Shown piece after piece: positions 30,691 to 41,574 of a stretch of 64,000 nucleotides of DNA (positions within the stretch are counted from its first letter, which is position 1; the number at the start of each line of letters is the position of its first letter). The stretch covers positions 1-64,000 of the forward strand of contig NZ_VFAH01000008.1 of assembly GCF_008929045.1 (NCBI RefSeq). Reading direction: 5' to 3'. The notes under the pieces are model-generated. The model saw nothing but the letters and a program-made list of their open reading frames with translations. It had not been told where the DNA came from and made no database searches. Both the position numbers and the translations under genes were made by a program. The stretch comes from Noviherbaspirillum aerium (GTDB taxonomy: Bacteria > Pseudomonadota > Gammaproteobacteria > Burkholderiales > Burkholderiaceae_D).

Positions 30691-31335
30691 ATGGCATACG
30701 ATCTTGAAGAACAGGAACAGCTGGCGTCATTGAAGTCCTGGTGGAGCCAGTACGGCAACCTTATTACCTGGATTTTGATCATCGCCCTCGCGGCTTACGC
30801 CGGCTGGAGCGGCTGGAATCTCTATCAGCGCAATCAGGCCACACAGGCCGGGCAGCTCTACGAAGAACTGCAAAGAGGCGTGACGTCCAAGGACAATCAG
30901 AAAGTGCAGCGGGCGGCAACCGACCTTGAAAGCAAGTTCGGCAAGACAGCCTATGCGCAGATGGGTGCGCTGGCCGCTGCAAAAAGTGCATTCGACGCCA
31001 ACGATCTGAACACCGCGAAAACACAATTGCAATGGGTGGCCGAAAACGGTACCGACGAATACAAGGCAATCGCGAGGATTCGCCTCGCCGGCGTACTGCT
31101 GGATGAGAAGGCATTCGACGAAGGCTTGAAACTGCTTGAGGGTCAGTTCCCCGAGCAGTTCGCCGGTGCCGTGGCCGACCGCAAAGGCGATATTCTGCTT
31201 GCCCAGGCGAAAACGGAGGAGGCTCGCGCTGCCTACAAGCTTGCGCTTGAAAAGACCGATGAAAAGAACCCGGCGCGTCAACTTATCCAATTAAAACTGG
31301 ACGCAATCGGCGGCGCAGCCAAGGCTGCAGCATAA
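30691..31335 (+). CDS. YfgM-family membrane-anchored TPR protein
   Basis: 214 residues: a short cytoplasmic start, one membrane span at about 23-42 (NLITWILIIALAAYAGWSGW), and a periplasmic helical TPR-like domain. In E. coli, YfgM associates with the Sec translocon and PpiD. The place between hisS and bamB is the same as in E. coli, which supports the call. It starts 12 bp after hisS, with GGGAAG as ribosome site. Confidence 0.92.
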   Translation: MAYDLEEQEQLASLKSWWSQYGNLITWILIIALAAYAGWSGWNLYQRNQATQAGQLYEELQRGVTSKDNQKVQRAATDLESKFGKTAYAQMGALAAAKSAFDANDLNTAKTQLQWVAENGTDEYKAIARIRLAGVLLDEKAFDEGLKLLEGQFPEQFAGAVADRKGDILLAQAKTEEARAAYKLALEKTDEKNPARQLIQLKLDAIGGAAKAAA

Positions 31336-31354
31336 AAGTAAAAAAGGGGAATCC

Positions 31355-32503
31355 ATGCATACTGCAGTAAAGCTCACTTATGTCGGACTGGTTGCCATGC
31401 TGGCAGGCTGTTCGTCGCTTAATCCGTTTGCCAGTAAATCGGCGCCGCGCAATCCACCCGCCGCGCTTGAGTCGATTCAGCAGACATTGGCAGTGCGCAC
31501 TGCATGGACGAACAACATCGGCAGCGCCGGCGCGTTCGTGTTTTCCCCGGCTGTTGCGGAAGGCAGCGTCTATGTGGCGGCAGCCGACGGCGCACTCGCG
31601 CGCATCGATGCCGCGTCCGGACGCACGCAGTGGCGCATCAACGCCGGCATGCCCTTGACTGCGGGCGTCGGAAGCGATGGCAATACCGTGGCGGTAGCCG
31701 GTGAGAAGGGCATGCTGCTTGCCTTCGATACCGAAGGCAAGTTGCGGTGGAAGGTCCAGGCGTCCAGCGAAATCCTCTCGGCGCCTGCGGTAGGGCAGGG
31801 TGTGATTGTCGTCCGAAGCGTAGACAACCGCATCGCCGCCTACGATATTGAAAACGGCAACCGGCGCTGGGTTGCCCAGCGGCAGACGCCGCCTTTGACC
31901 TTGCGTACGGCGCCGGGCATTGTGATCTCGGGGCCGACCGCCTACGTGGCCTTGCCCGGGGGGCGCCTCTCCGCGCTGGCGCTCACCAACGGCGGTGCCC
32001 GCTGGGAAGCCGCTGTCGGCGATCCTCGCGGCACAACCGAACTTGAACGCATCGCCGATCTGTCGGGTACGCCAGTGATTGCCGGTCGCGACGTCTGCGC
32101 CGTTGCCTATCAGGGCCGTGTTGCCTGCTTTGATGCAGTGACCGGCACAGCGCGCTGGAGCAAGGAGGCATCGAGCGAAGTTGGCGTGGCGCTCGACGAA
32201 CGCTTCGTGTACGTCGCTGATGAACGCGGGGCCGTCACCGCGCTGTCGCGCGAATCCGGCAGCGGCGCATGGCGCAACCCGAAGCTCGCCTATCGGCGCC
32301 TCTCCACGCCTGTCGTCGTCGGACGTTCCGTCGCTGTCGGCGATGGACAGGGATTTGTTCACTTTCTTTCTCGCGATGATGGGGCCTTCCTGGCCCGTCT
32401 CAGTATTGATAGCAGCCCGGTGACGGGCGCAGCATCCGTGGCCGCTACGACGGCACTTTTCCAAACTCAAGCAGGTACAGTGGTTGCATTGGCAACCGAG
32501 TAA
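31355..32503 (+). CDS. bamB: Outer-membrane assembly lipoprotein BamB
   Basis: Lipoprotein subunit of the BAM complex that inserts beta-barrel proteins in the outer membrane. The signal ends at the lipobox MLAGC (Cys19); the rest is a beta-propeller with repeated PQQ-like blades such as [25 protein letters not shown] and [20 protein letters not shown]. The length of 382 fits. Downstream der starts 7 bp after the stop. Confidence 0.95.
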   Translation: MHTAVKLTYVGLVAMLAGCSSLNPFASKSAPRNPPAALESIQQTLAVRTAWTNNIGSAGAFVFSPAVAEGSVYVAAADGALARIDAASGRTQWRINAGMPLTAGVGSDGNTVAVAGEKGMLLAFDTEGKLRWKVQASSEILSAPAVGQGVIVVRSVDNRIAAYDIENGNRRWVAQRQTPPLTLRTAPGIVISGPTAYVALPGGRLSALALTNGGARWEAAVGDPRGTTELERIADLSGTPVIAGRDVCAVAYQGRVACFDAVTGTARWSKEASSEVGVALDERFVYVADERGAVTALSRESGSGAWRNPKLAYRRLSTPVVVGRSVAVGDGQGFVHFLSRDDGAFLARLSIDSSPVTGAASVAATTALFQTQAGTVVALATE

Positions 32504-32510
32504 GAATTCA

Positions 32511-33854
32511 ATGAAGCCGGTAATCGCATTAGTAGGCCGACCCAACGTCGGCAAATCCACATTGTTCAACCGGCTCACCCGGTCGCGCGATGCGTTGGTC
32601 GCCGACCTCCCTGGTCTCACCCGTGATCGCCATTACGGCGAGGGCCGGATCGGCGAGCGTCCCTTCCTGGTCATTGATACCGGTGGTTTCGAACCGGTCG
32701 CCAAGGAAGGGATCATGCATGAGATGGCCAAGCAGACCAAGCAGGCGGTTGCCGAGGCGGATATCGTGGTCTTCATTGTCGACGGTCGGCAAGGTCTGAC
32801 ACCGCATGACAAGACCATCACAGACTTCCTGCGCAAATCAGGACGGCAGGTCATGTTGGTGGTCAACAAGGCCGAAGGAATGAAATACACCTCCGTCACC
32901 GCCGAATTCTATGAGCTCGGGCTGGGTGATCCTTACGTTATTTCAGCTGCGCATGGGGATGGCGTGGTTGACCTTGTCAATGAATCGCTTGATCTGGCCT
33001 TCGCCCAGCGTGAACCGGAAGCGGAAGCCGAAACCGCTGCGACCCGCGGCATCAAGATCGCCATCGTCGGACGGCCCAACGTGGGCAAATCCACGCTGGT
33101 CAACACGCTTCTCGGCGAGGATCGTGTCATTGCCTTCGACATGCCGGGTACGACGCGCGACTCGATTGAAATTCCCTTTGAGCGGGAGGGCAAGCATTAC
33201 ACGCTGATCGATACCGCAGGCATTCGCCGAAGAGGTAAAGTATTCGAGGCAATCGAAAAATTCTCGGTGGTAAAGACCTTGCAATCCATTTCGGAAGCCA
33301 ATGTGGTTCTCCTGTTGCTCGATGCCCAGCAGGATATCTCCGAACAGGACGCTCACATCGCCGGGTTTGTTCTGGAGTCGGGCCGAGCCCTGGTCGTCGG
33401 CGTGAACAAGTGGGATGGTCTTGACAGTGACCGGCGTGATGAAATCAAGATGGACATGGAGCGCAAGCTCAGCTTCCTGTTCTTCGCAAAATTCCACTTC
33501 ATCTCCGCACTGAAGGGAAGCGGGATCGGTCCGCTGATGAAATCAATCGACTCCGCTTATGCGGCCGCAATGGCCAAGCTGTCGACGCCGCGCCTGACCC
33601 GTGCGCTGATCGAAGCGGTGGAACACCAGCAGCCGCGTCGCAAGGGTTCGATCCGACCGAAGTTGCGGTATGCCCACCAGGGTGGTCAGAATCCGCCAAT
33701 TGTCGTTATTCACGGCAATGCGCTCGACGCCATTGACGACAACTACAGGCGGTATCTCGAAAAACACTTTCGTGAAACTTTTTCACTAGTCGGGACTCCA
33801 TTGCGTATCGAGCTGCGTTCTAGCAAAAATCCCTTTACAAAGGATCAAAAATAA
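32511..33854 (+). CDS. der: Ribosome-assembly GTPase Der (EngA)
   Basis: Essential tandem-GTPase for 50S subunit assembly. Two G1 motifs GRPNVGKST occur at about residues 8-16 and 184-192, each followed by a DxxG switch (DTGG, DTAG) and NK(x)D-type motifs (NKAEG, NKWDG), and a C-terminal KH-like domain from about 365. The length of 447 is normal. The ATG at 32511 gives [12 protein letters not shown]; an earlier in-frame start lies inside bamB. Confidence 0.97.
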   Translation: MKPVIALVGRPNVGKSTLFNRLTRSRDALVADLPGLTRDRHYGEGRIGERPFLVIDTGGFEPVAKEGIMHEMAKQTKQAVAEADIVVFIVDGRQGLTPHDKTITDFLRKSGRQVMLVVNKAEGMKYTSVTAEFYELGLGDPYVISAAHGDGVVDLVNESLDLAFAQREPEAEAETAATRGIKIAIVGRPNVGKSTLVNTLLGEDRVIAFDMPGTTRDSIEIPFEREGKHYTLIDTAGIRRRGKVFEAIEKFSVVKTLQSISEANVVLLLLDAQQDISEQDAHIAGFVLESGRALVVGVNKWDGLDSDRRDEIKMDMERKLSFLFFAKFHFISALKGSGIGPLMKSIDSAYAAAMAKLSTPRLTRALIEAVEHQQPRRKGSIRPKLRYAHQGGQNPPIVVIHGNALDAIDDNYRRYLEKHFRETFSLVGTPLRIELRSSKNPFTKDQK

Positions 33855-33988
33855 TCTTTGCAACATGACTACAAGCTTGGCAAGTTGCACAAAAATCGAT
33901 AAAGTCTTAAAGCAATATTATCAGAGAGACACTTGAAATCTATCAGGTTGTCTCCAACTCCACATCACAACAACACCATGGAGCTGTC

Positions 33989-34225
33989 ATGAGCAATAAA
34001 GGGCAACTGTTACAAGACCCATTCCTCAACGCCTTACGTAAAGAGCACGTTCCCGTTTCCATCTATCTCGTGAACGGCATCAAGCTTCAGGGGCACATCG
34101 AATCGTTCGACCAGTACGTCGTCCTGCTTCGTAATACCGTTACTCAAATGGTTTACAAGCATGCGATTTCAACCGTCGTACCGGCTCGCGCGGTAAACAT
34201 CAATCTTGAATCTGATTCGGAATAA
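33989..34225 (+). CDS. hfq: RNA chaperone Hfq
   Basis: 78-residue Sm-like hexameric RNA chaperone that pairs small RNAs with mRNAs. The sequence [33 protein letters not shown] and the Sm2 motif YKHAIST closely follow E. coli Hfq; the C-terminal tail is short and acidic (NLESDSE). GGAG lies 6 bp before the ATG. The 134-bp leader contains an imperfect GAGACA/TGTCTC hairpin (about 33925-33953) that could matter for autoregulation, which is inference. Confidence 0.98.
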   Translation: MSNKGQLLQDPFLNALRKEHVPVSIYLVNGIKLQGHIESFDQYVVLLRNTVTQMVYKHAISTVVPARAVNINLESDSE

Positions 34226-34252
34226 GAGATCGTTACCACCTCAACTCAGCTC

Positions 34253-35407
34253 ATGCGCGCTGCATTAGTCGGCGTCGATTTCGGCAAGGGTGACTTTGCC
34301 GCTAGCCTGGAAGAACTCGCACTGCTGTCCAAATCGGCTGGTGCAGATCCAGCCATCACGATTACAGCCAAACGCTCAAGCCCCGATGCCGCGTTGTTTG
34401 TTGGTTCCGGCAAGGCCGAGGAAATTTCGGCGACCGTAGCTGCCGAGCATCTGGAACTTGTGATCTTCAACCATGCCTTGTCGCCAGCGCAGCAGCGTAA
34501 TCTTGAACGCCACCTCAAGGTGCGCGTCATTGATCGGACCAGTCTCATCCTAGATATCTTCGCTCAGCGTGCACAAAGTCATGAAGGCAAGGTGCAGGTC
34601 GAACTCGCGCAGCTTCAGCATCTTGCCACCAGACTGATTCGCGGATGGACTCACCTGGAACGCCAAAAGGGTGGTATCGGTCTGCGCGGCCCTGGCGAAA
34701 CGCAGCTGGAAACCGACCGCCGGCTTCTCGGCGACCGCGTCAAGGCATTGCGTATCCGCCTTGACAAGCTGCACAAGCAGCGCGAGACCCAGCGTCGCGC
34801 TCGCGGGCGTAACGGTACCTTCTCGGTGTCGCTCGTCGGCTATACGAATGCGGGCAAGTCGACGCTATTCAATGCTCTGACGAAGGCGCAAGCCTATGCC
34901 GCCAATCAGCTGTTTGCAACGCTTGATACGACATCGCGTCGCATCTATCTCGGAGAGGCAGGCAATGTCGTCATCTCCGATACGGTAGGTTTCATCAGGG
35001 AGCTGCCCCACCAGCTGGTCGCGGCGTTCCGAGCCACGCTTGAGGAAACCATCCATGCCGATCTCCTGCTGCATGTTGTCGATGCGGCAAGTCCGGTGCG
35101 CATGGAGCAGATTGAACAAGTCAATGATGTCCTTGCGGAAATCGGAGCGGATCATATCCCCCAGATTCTGGTTTGGAACAAGATTGATGCAGCTGGGCTA
35201 GAACCGGGCGTGGAACGTGATGAATATGATAAAATCCGCCGTGTTTCCATAAGCGCCCAAACCGGTGCTGGCCTTGATCTACTCCGCGAGGCAGTAGCCG
35301 AATTTGCAAAAGAGAACGCGGTGGCGCATCTTGATCCTCTGCCGGTTCCGGAACAGCACAACGAATCGCGACCGGTGTCTTTTGCCCGAGGCGCTCACGA
35401 CAACTAA
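34253..35407 (+). CDS. hflX: Ribosome-associated GTPase HflX
   Basis: Splits stalled ribosomes under stress. The N-terminal HflX domain (about 1-190) includes GIGLRGPGETQLETDRR; the G domain has G1 GYTNAGKST (196-204), the switch DTVGFIRELPHQLV and NKID. The length of 384 is somewhat shorter than E. coli HflX, mainly at the C-terminus. It follows hfq directly and precedes hflK-hflC, the classic hfl order. Confidence 0.95.
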   Translation: MRAALVGVDFGKGDFAASLEELALLSKSAGADPAITITAKRSSPDAALFVGSGKAEEISATVAAEHLELVIFNHALSPAQQRNLERHLKVRVIDRTSLILDIFAQRAQSHEGKVQVELAQLQHLATRLIRGWTHLERQKGGIGLRGPGETQLETDRRLLGDRVKALRIRLDKLHKQRETQRRARGRNGTFSVSLVGYTNAGKSTLFNALTKAQAYAANQLFATLDTTSRRIYLGEAGNVVISDTVGFIRELPHQLVAAFRATLEETIHADLLLHVVDAASPVRMEQIEQVNDVLAEIGADHIPQILVWNKIDAAGLEPGVERDEYDKIRRVSISAQTGAGLDLLREAVAEFAKENAVAHLDPLPVPEQHNESRPVSFARGAHDN

Positions 35408-35443
35408 ATTGCAAACCACTAACATAAGCCGGATGGCGAGAGA

Positions 35444-36742
35444 ATGCCTATTCCTCTAATCAAAAAAATCGGCCTTAAATTTTCTTTGAATGACCCGAGA
35501 TGGGGACGGGGGTCTTCTCAAGACAACGGCCAGAACCAAAATCAGGATGGAAAACGGCCCAATGACGGTCCACCGGATCTCGATCAGCTCTGGCGCGAGT
35601 TCAATCAGCGGCTCAATCGCCTGTTCGGGAACCGTGGCGGTGGCCGTGGCGATGGCAATTACAGCCCTGACATGAAGGGCGCCGGAATCGGCGTTGGCTT
35701 GATTGCCGTCATCGTTGCGTTTCTTTGGCTGGTCAGCGGTTTCTTCATCGTGCAGGAAGGCCAGACCGCTGTCGTCATGACATTCGGCAAATACAGCCAT
35801 ACCACGCCGGCAGGTTTCAACTGGCGCTGGCCTTATCCGATCCAGAGTCATGAAGTGGTCAATGTTTCGCAAGTTCGCACTGTCGAGGTTGGTTATCGTT
35901 CGAATGTCAGGAACAAGCAGCCGCGCGAATCCCTGATGCTGACCGACGACGAAAACATCATCGATATTCAGTTCGCTGTTCAGTACAAGCTGAAAAATGC
36001 TGCCGAGTGGATATTCAACAACCGCGAGCAGGATGAGATGGTGCGTCAGGTAGCGGAAACGTCGATACGCGAAGTCGTCGGCCGCAGCAAGATGGATTTC
36101 GTTCTTTACGAAGGACGGGAAAAAGTCGCGTTCGACGCGAGCCAGCTGATGCAGCAGATCGCAGACCGCTACAAGGCGGGTGTGCAGATTACGAACGTCA
36201 CCATGCAGGGCGTACAACCTCCTGAGCAAGTGCAGGCGGCGTTTGACGATGCGGTGAAGGCAGGGCAGGACCGCGAGCGGCAAAAGAATGAAGGTCAGGC
36301 CTACGCCAATGATGTCATCCCCCGTGCTCGCGGTGCCGCATCTCGTCTACTGCAGGAAGCCGAAGCATATCGCGCGCGCGTGGTTGCCAATGCTGAAGGT
36401 GATGCCTCGCGCTTCAGGCAAGTGCTGACCGAATACCAAAAAGCGCCCGCAGTAACCCGTGACCGGATGTATATTGAAACAATGCAACAAATCTTTGCGA
36501 ATACGGCCAAAGTCATGGTTGATAGCAGGACTGGCAACAACTTGCTTTACCTGCCGCTGGACAAATTGATTTCCCAGTCAGCCAGCGAATCCGTGGCCGG
36601 CAAGCCCAATGTTGGCACTGCTGCGCAGCCGTCATCGGGCAGTTCTGCAGCCGGCGAGCCCTTGCCGCCCGTCGACGCGCAACGCCAAAGGGACTCGCGT
36701 TCCAGGGATAGCAGAGATCTGCGTGATCGGGAGACTCGATAA
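35444..36742 (+). CDS. hflK: FtsH protease modulator HflK
   Basis: Inner-membrane SPFH-domain protein that with HflC forms a large cage around FtsH. The N-terminus is Gly/Asp/Asn-rich (about 20-70), one membrane span lies at about 80-100 (GVGLIAVIVAFLWLVSGFFIV), then the SPFH domain, a long helical region rich in Ala/Glu/Arg and a charged tail (SRDSRDLRDRETR). The length of 432 is typical. Its stop overlaps the hflC ATG by one base (TAATG). Confidence 0.96.
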   Translation: MPIPLIKKIGLKFSLNDPRWGRGSSQDNGQNQNQDGKRPNDGPPDLDQLWREFNQRLNRLFGNRGGGRGDGNYSPDMKGAGIGVGLIAVIVAFLWLVSGFFIVQEGQTAVVMTFGKYSHTTPAGFNWRWPYPIQSHEVVNVSQVRTVEVGYRSNVRNKQPRESLMLTDDENIIDIQFAVQYKLKNAAEWIFNNREQDEMVRQVAETSIREVVGRSKMDFVLYEGREKVAFDASQLMQQIADRYKAGVQITNVTMQGVQPPEQVQAAFDDAVKAGQDRERQKNEGQAYANDVIPRARGAASRLLQEAEAYRARVVANAEGDASRFRQVLTEYQKAPAVTRDRMYIETMQQIFANTAKVMVDSRTGNNLLYLPLDKLISQSASESVAGKPNVGTAAQPSSGSSAAGEPLPPVDAQRQRDSRSRDSRDLRDRETR

Positions 36743-37659
36743 TGAACCGTCTCGTTTCTTATTCGATTGCGGCGCTGATCCTGCTTTCGGTACTGATGTC
36801 GACCTTGTTTGTCGTGGATCAGCGGCAATACGCAATCGTGTTTGCTCTTGGTGAAGTGAAGAAGGTCATCAATGAACCCGGGCTTCATTTCAAATTGCCG
36901 CCGCCGTTCCAGAATGTGTTGTTTCTCGATAAGCGCATCCTGACGCTCGACACGCCGGAAGCAGACCGTTTCATCACGGCGGAGAAGAAAAATATTCTTG
37001 TCGACGCCTATGTAAAATGGCGGATTATCGATCCGCGCCTGTATTTCGTCAGCTTTACCGGCGAAGAGCGTCGCGCGCAGGACCGGATGTCCCAGATCAT
37101 CAAAGCGGCGCTGAACGAAGAAATCACCAAGCGTACCGTACGTGAAGTGATTTCCGGCGAGCGCGGTAAAGTCATGAACGCCATCCATAAAAAGGTGACC
37201 GATGAGGCGAAGCAAATCGGCGTCGAAATTATTGATGTGCGTCTGAAGCGCGTTGATTATGTCGAACAGATCAATAATTCGGTCTATGACCGGATGAAGG
37301 CGGAGCGGGTTCGCGTTGCCAATGAACTGCGTTCGACAGGCGCTGCCGAGTCGGAAAAGATTCGGGCTGATGCCGACCGCCAGCGTACCGTGATACTGGC
37401 CGAGGCTTATCGTGATGCTGAAGGCATGCGTGGTGAGGGCGATGCCAAGGCTACGCAGATTTATTCGCAAGCCTTTGGTCAGAACCCCGAGTTCTACAAG
37501 TTTTATCGCAGCCTTGAAGCATATCGTGCAAGCTTCAAGAACCGCAGCGACATGATGGTGCTAGACCCCAATTCTGAATTTTTCAAGTATTTCAGAAATG
37601 CGGGTGTCACTGGCGGTGCGAGCAACGTTGCGCCGCCATCACCGCCGGCAAAGAAATAA
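36742..37659 (+). CDS. hflC: FtsH protease modulator HflC
   Basis: Partner of HflK in the HflKC-FtsH membrane complex. 305 residues: an N-terminal membrane span at about 5-25 (SIAALILLSVLMSTLFVV), SPFH domain (VDQRQYAIVFALGEV onward) and a helical region ending in a Pro/Ala-rich tail. The start is set by the TAATG overlap with hflK. The DUF2065 gene often found after hflC in this group is not present. Confidence 0.96.
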   Translation: MNRLVSYSIAALILLSVLMSTLFVVDQRQYAIVFALGEVKKVINEPGLHFKLPPPFQNVLFLDKRILTLDTPEADRFITAEKKNILVDAYVKWRIIDPRLYFVSFTGEERRAQDRMSQIIKAALNEEITKRTVREVISGERGKVMNAIHKKVTDEAKQIGVEIIDVRLKRVDYVEQINNSVYDRMKAERVRVANELRSTGAAESEKIRADADRQRTVILAEAYRDAEGMRGEGDAKATQIYSQAFGQNPEFYKFYRSLEAYRASFKNRSDMMVLDPNSEFFKYFRNAGVTGGASNVAPPSPPAKK

Positions 37660-37970
37660 ATTCAGCGCGCCCTTCGGGACGTGCCAGAGCAGTTTTAATC
37701 TGACTGGCTGATCAAGCCGTGTCGGTACGACATCCTGCGTTGAAGGTATAGTCGGGTTGGAACTGCTCAAACCAACACAACAAGAATAATGCCTGTACAA
37801 GGCATTATTCTTTTCGCCTTTATAGGATGAATGTTGTGGCTTCGCTAATAAATGAATAAGAAAATACGTGCTACCAACACGTAACCTGTTCATTTCGGCA
37901 GTAACTGCTGTATAAACGTCGATCACATATCTGTCCGTTCACATCTTTCTTAAAGCAGTTCACGTTTGTC
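37660..37970. other. Non-coding interval between hflC and hisZ
   Basis: 311 bp with a terminator hairpin near the middle (37782-37812) and about 155 bp of A/T-richer DNA before hisZ that probably holds the hisZ-purA promoter. I translated it for the small DUF2065 membrane protein expected here in related genomes and did not find it. Confidence 0.6.
37782..37816 (+). terminator. Terminator after hflC
   Basis: AAGAATAATGCC (37782-37793) pairs with GGCATTATTCTT (37801-37812) around TGTACAA, followed by TTCG. It is a long perfect twelve-base stem; the T tract after it is short, but the descending arm itself ends in CTTTT. Confidence 0.75.
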
Positions 37971-40425
<2,455 letters not shown>

Positions 40426-40451
40426 ACCCATAAAGCGAGAAAGAAGACGTC

Positions 40452-40982
40452 ATGTCGAGCGAAAAGGATCTTTGGGTTTCCTGGGAAGATTACAACCGCG
40501 CCGTCGTCGAATTGGCGAGGATGGTACACGAGTCGGGCTGGAAATTTGATCAGGTGTTATGCCTGGCACGAGGCGGGTTGCGTCCCGGCGACGTATTTTC
40601 ACGCATCTTCGATGTGCCCCTGGCCATTCTGTCCACGAGTTCGTACCGCGAAGAGGCGGGAAAGGTGCAGGGCAATCTGGACATTGCCAAGCACATCACG
40701 ATGACCCGCGGAACCCTGTCGGGGAAGGTGCTGCTGCTGGACGACCTGGTCGATTCAGGCGTCACCTTAGAGCGAGTGCAAAGTCACCTCAAGGAAAACT
40801 TTCCCGCGGTGACCGAAGTCAAGTCGGCGGTCATCTGGTGCAAGGCCTGTTCTTCCGTACGGCCGGATTACTATCTGCAGTACCTGTCCAACAATCCGTG
40901 GATACATCAGCCGTTCGAGGAGTACGATAGCCTGCGGCCACACCAGCTTGCTGCATGGCTGAAGAAGGGCGAGATCGCTTGA
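40452..40982 (+). CDS. Purine-type phosphoribosyltransferase
   Basis: 176-residue type I phosphoribosyltransferase. The PRPP-binding signature is VLLLDDLVDSGVTLE, with the CLARGGLRPGDVFS loop near the start and a conserved C-terminal PHQLAAWLKKG. It is likely a hypoxanthine/guanine/xanthine-type salvage enzyme, judged from the loop and from the purA neighbour; the exact base cannot be told from the sequence alone. It lies 26 bp after purA, with GCGAGAAAGAAG upstream of the ATG. Confidence 0.85.
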   Translation: MSSEKDLWVSWEDYNRAVVELARMVHESGWKFDQVLCLARGGLRPGDVFSRIFDVPLAILSTSSYREEAGKVQGNLDIAKHITMTRGTLSGKVLLLDDLVDSGVTLERVQSHLKENFPAVTEVKSAVIWCKACSSVRPDYYLQYLSNNPWIHQPFEEYDSLRPHQLAAWLKKGEIA

Positions 40983-41061
40983 GTTGATGGCGAACTTGCT
41001 ACCCGATTCATACTCAAAAATGCAGTTGCAGATGTAATGGGGCGGAAAACCACATCGTAAG

Positions 41062-41103
41062 AAGCAAAAGCCCGTTGCAAAGCCAACGGGCTTTTGCTTT
41101 TTG
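41062..41103 (+). terminator. Terminator after the purA-phosphoribosyltransferase transcript
   Basis: A sixteen-base perfect stem, AAGCAAAAGCCCGTTG (41062-41077) with CAACGGGCTTTTGCTT (41084-41099), loop CAAAGC, then TTTT. It is the longest stem of the terminators in this window. Confidence 0.93.
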
Positions 41104-41304
41104 CGACTGTTGATTCTAAGTATCAGACGGGGTCGCCTTGCCGGGCAGGCCTTTCAGGCTCCGGTAATGCGGGGTATCCGCCCGGTTGCAATGTCGGTCA
41201 GCGGTAAGTGAGAGGTCGGTTCGGTATCGTCCGTCGACTCCAGACGATTTTGCATGAAATGACAGTGAACCACTTGGTGCAGATGCGGAAGAGCGTTGAA
41301 AAAG

Positions 41305-41332
41305 AAAAAGGCCCGCTGATGCGAGCCTTTTT
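41305..41332 (-). terminator. Terminator of tRNA-Leu
   Basis: On the minus strand AAAAAGGC...GCCTTTTT arms (41305-41312 and 41325-41332) with an inner CGC/GCG pair, one mismatch and a four-base loop. It is placed 10 bp beyond the tRNA 3' end. Confidence 0.8.
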
Positions 41333-41341
41333 CTATCAACC

Positions 41342-41428
41342 TGGTGCCCAGAAGAGGACTCGAACCTCCACAGTGTTGCCACCGCTAGGACCTGAACCTA
41401 GTGCGTCTACCAATTCCGCCATCTGGGC
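41342..41428 (-). tRNA. tRNA-Leu, anticodon CAG
   Basis: 87 nt including an encoded CCA. Read on the minus strand: acceptor GCCCAGA/TCTGGGC with discriminator A, D arm with TGGTAGACGC, anticodon loop TTCAGGT (CAG), a long variable arm GCGGTGGCAACACTGT as expected for a type II tRNA, and T loop GGTTCGAGTCC. It is preceded by a near-consensus promoter. Confidence 0.96.
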
Positions 41429-41442
41429 TGCGAAAGACCGAA

Positions 41443-41470
41443 AGTATAGCTGAAAAATGGAATATGTCAA
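41443..41470 (-). promoter_or_regulatory. Promoter of tRNA-Leu
   Basis: Minus strand: -35 TTGACA (41465-41470), 16-bp spacer, -10 TATACT (41443-41448), 14 bp from the mature tRNA 5' end. This is a near-consensus sigma-70 type promoter. Confidence 0.85.
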
Positions 41471-41574
41471 TTCGGCTTCGGCGCGGAAGCAAAATCAAAG
41501 CGTGTTAGGTAAATACCAGACGACTCCGTTACACTTACTCTCTAAATAATCTAACAATGAACTGAAGTACCCAT

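Larger units (their letters stand above)
40983..41341. other. Non-coding interval with two terminators
   Basis: 359 bp between the phosphoribosyltransferase gene and tRNA-Leu. It holds the terminator of the purA transcript (41062-41099) and that of the oppositely directed tRNA-Leu (41305-41332). The 200 bp between them show no gene or repeat that I can support. Confidence 0.65.

Noticed and set aside
37660-37970. Expected DUF2065 gene between hflC and hisZ
   Set aside because: Frames in this gap contain early stops and no small membrane protein; only a terminator hairpin is supported.
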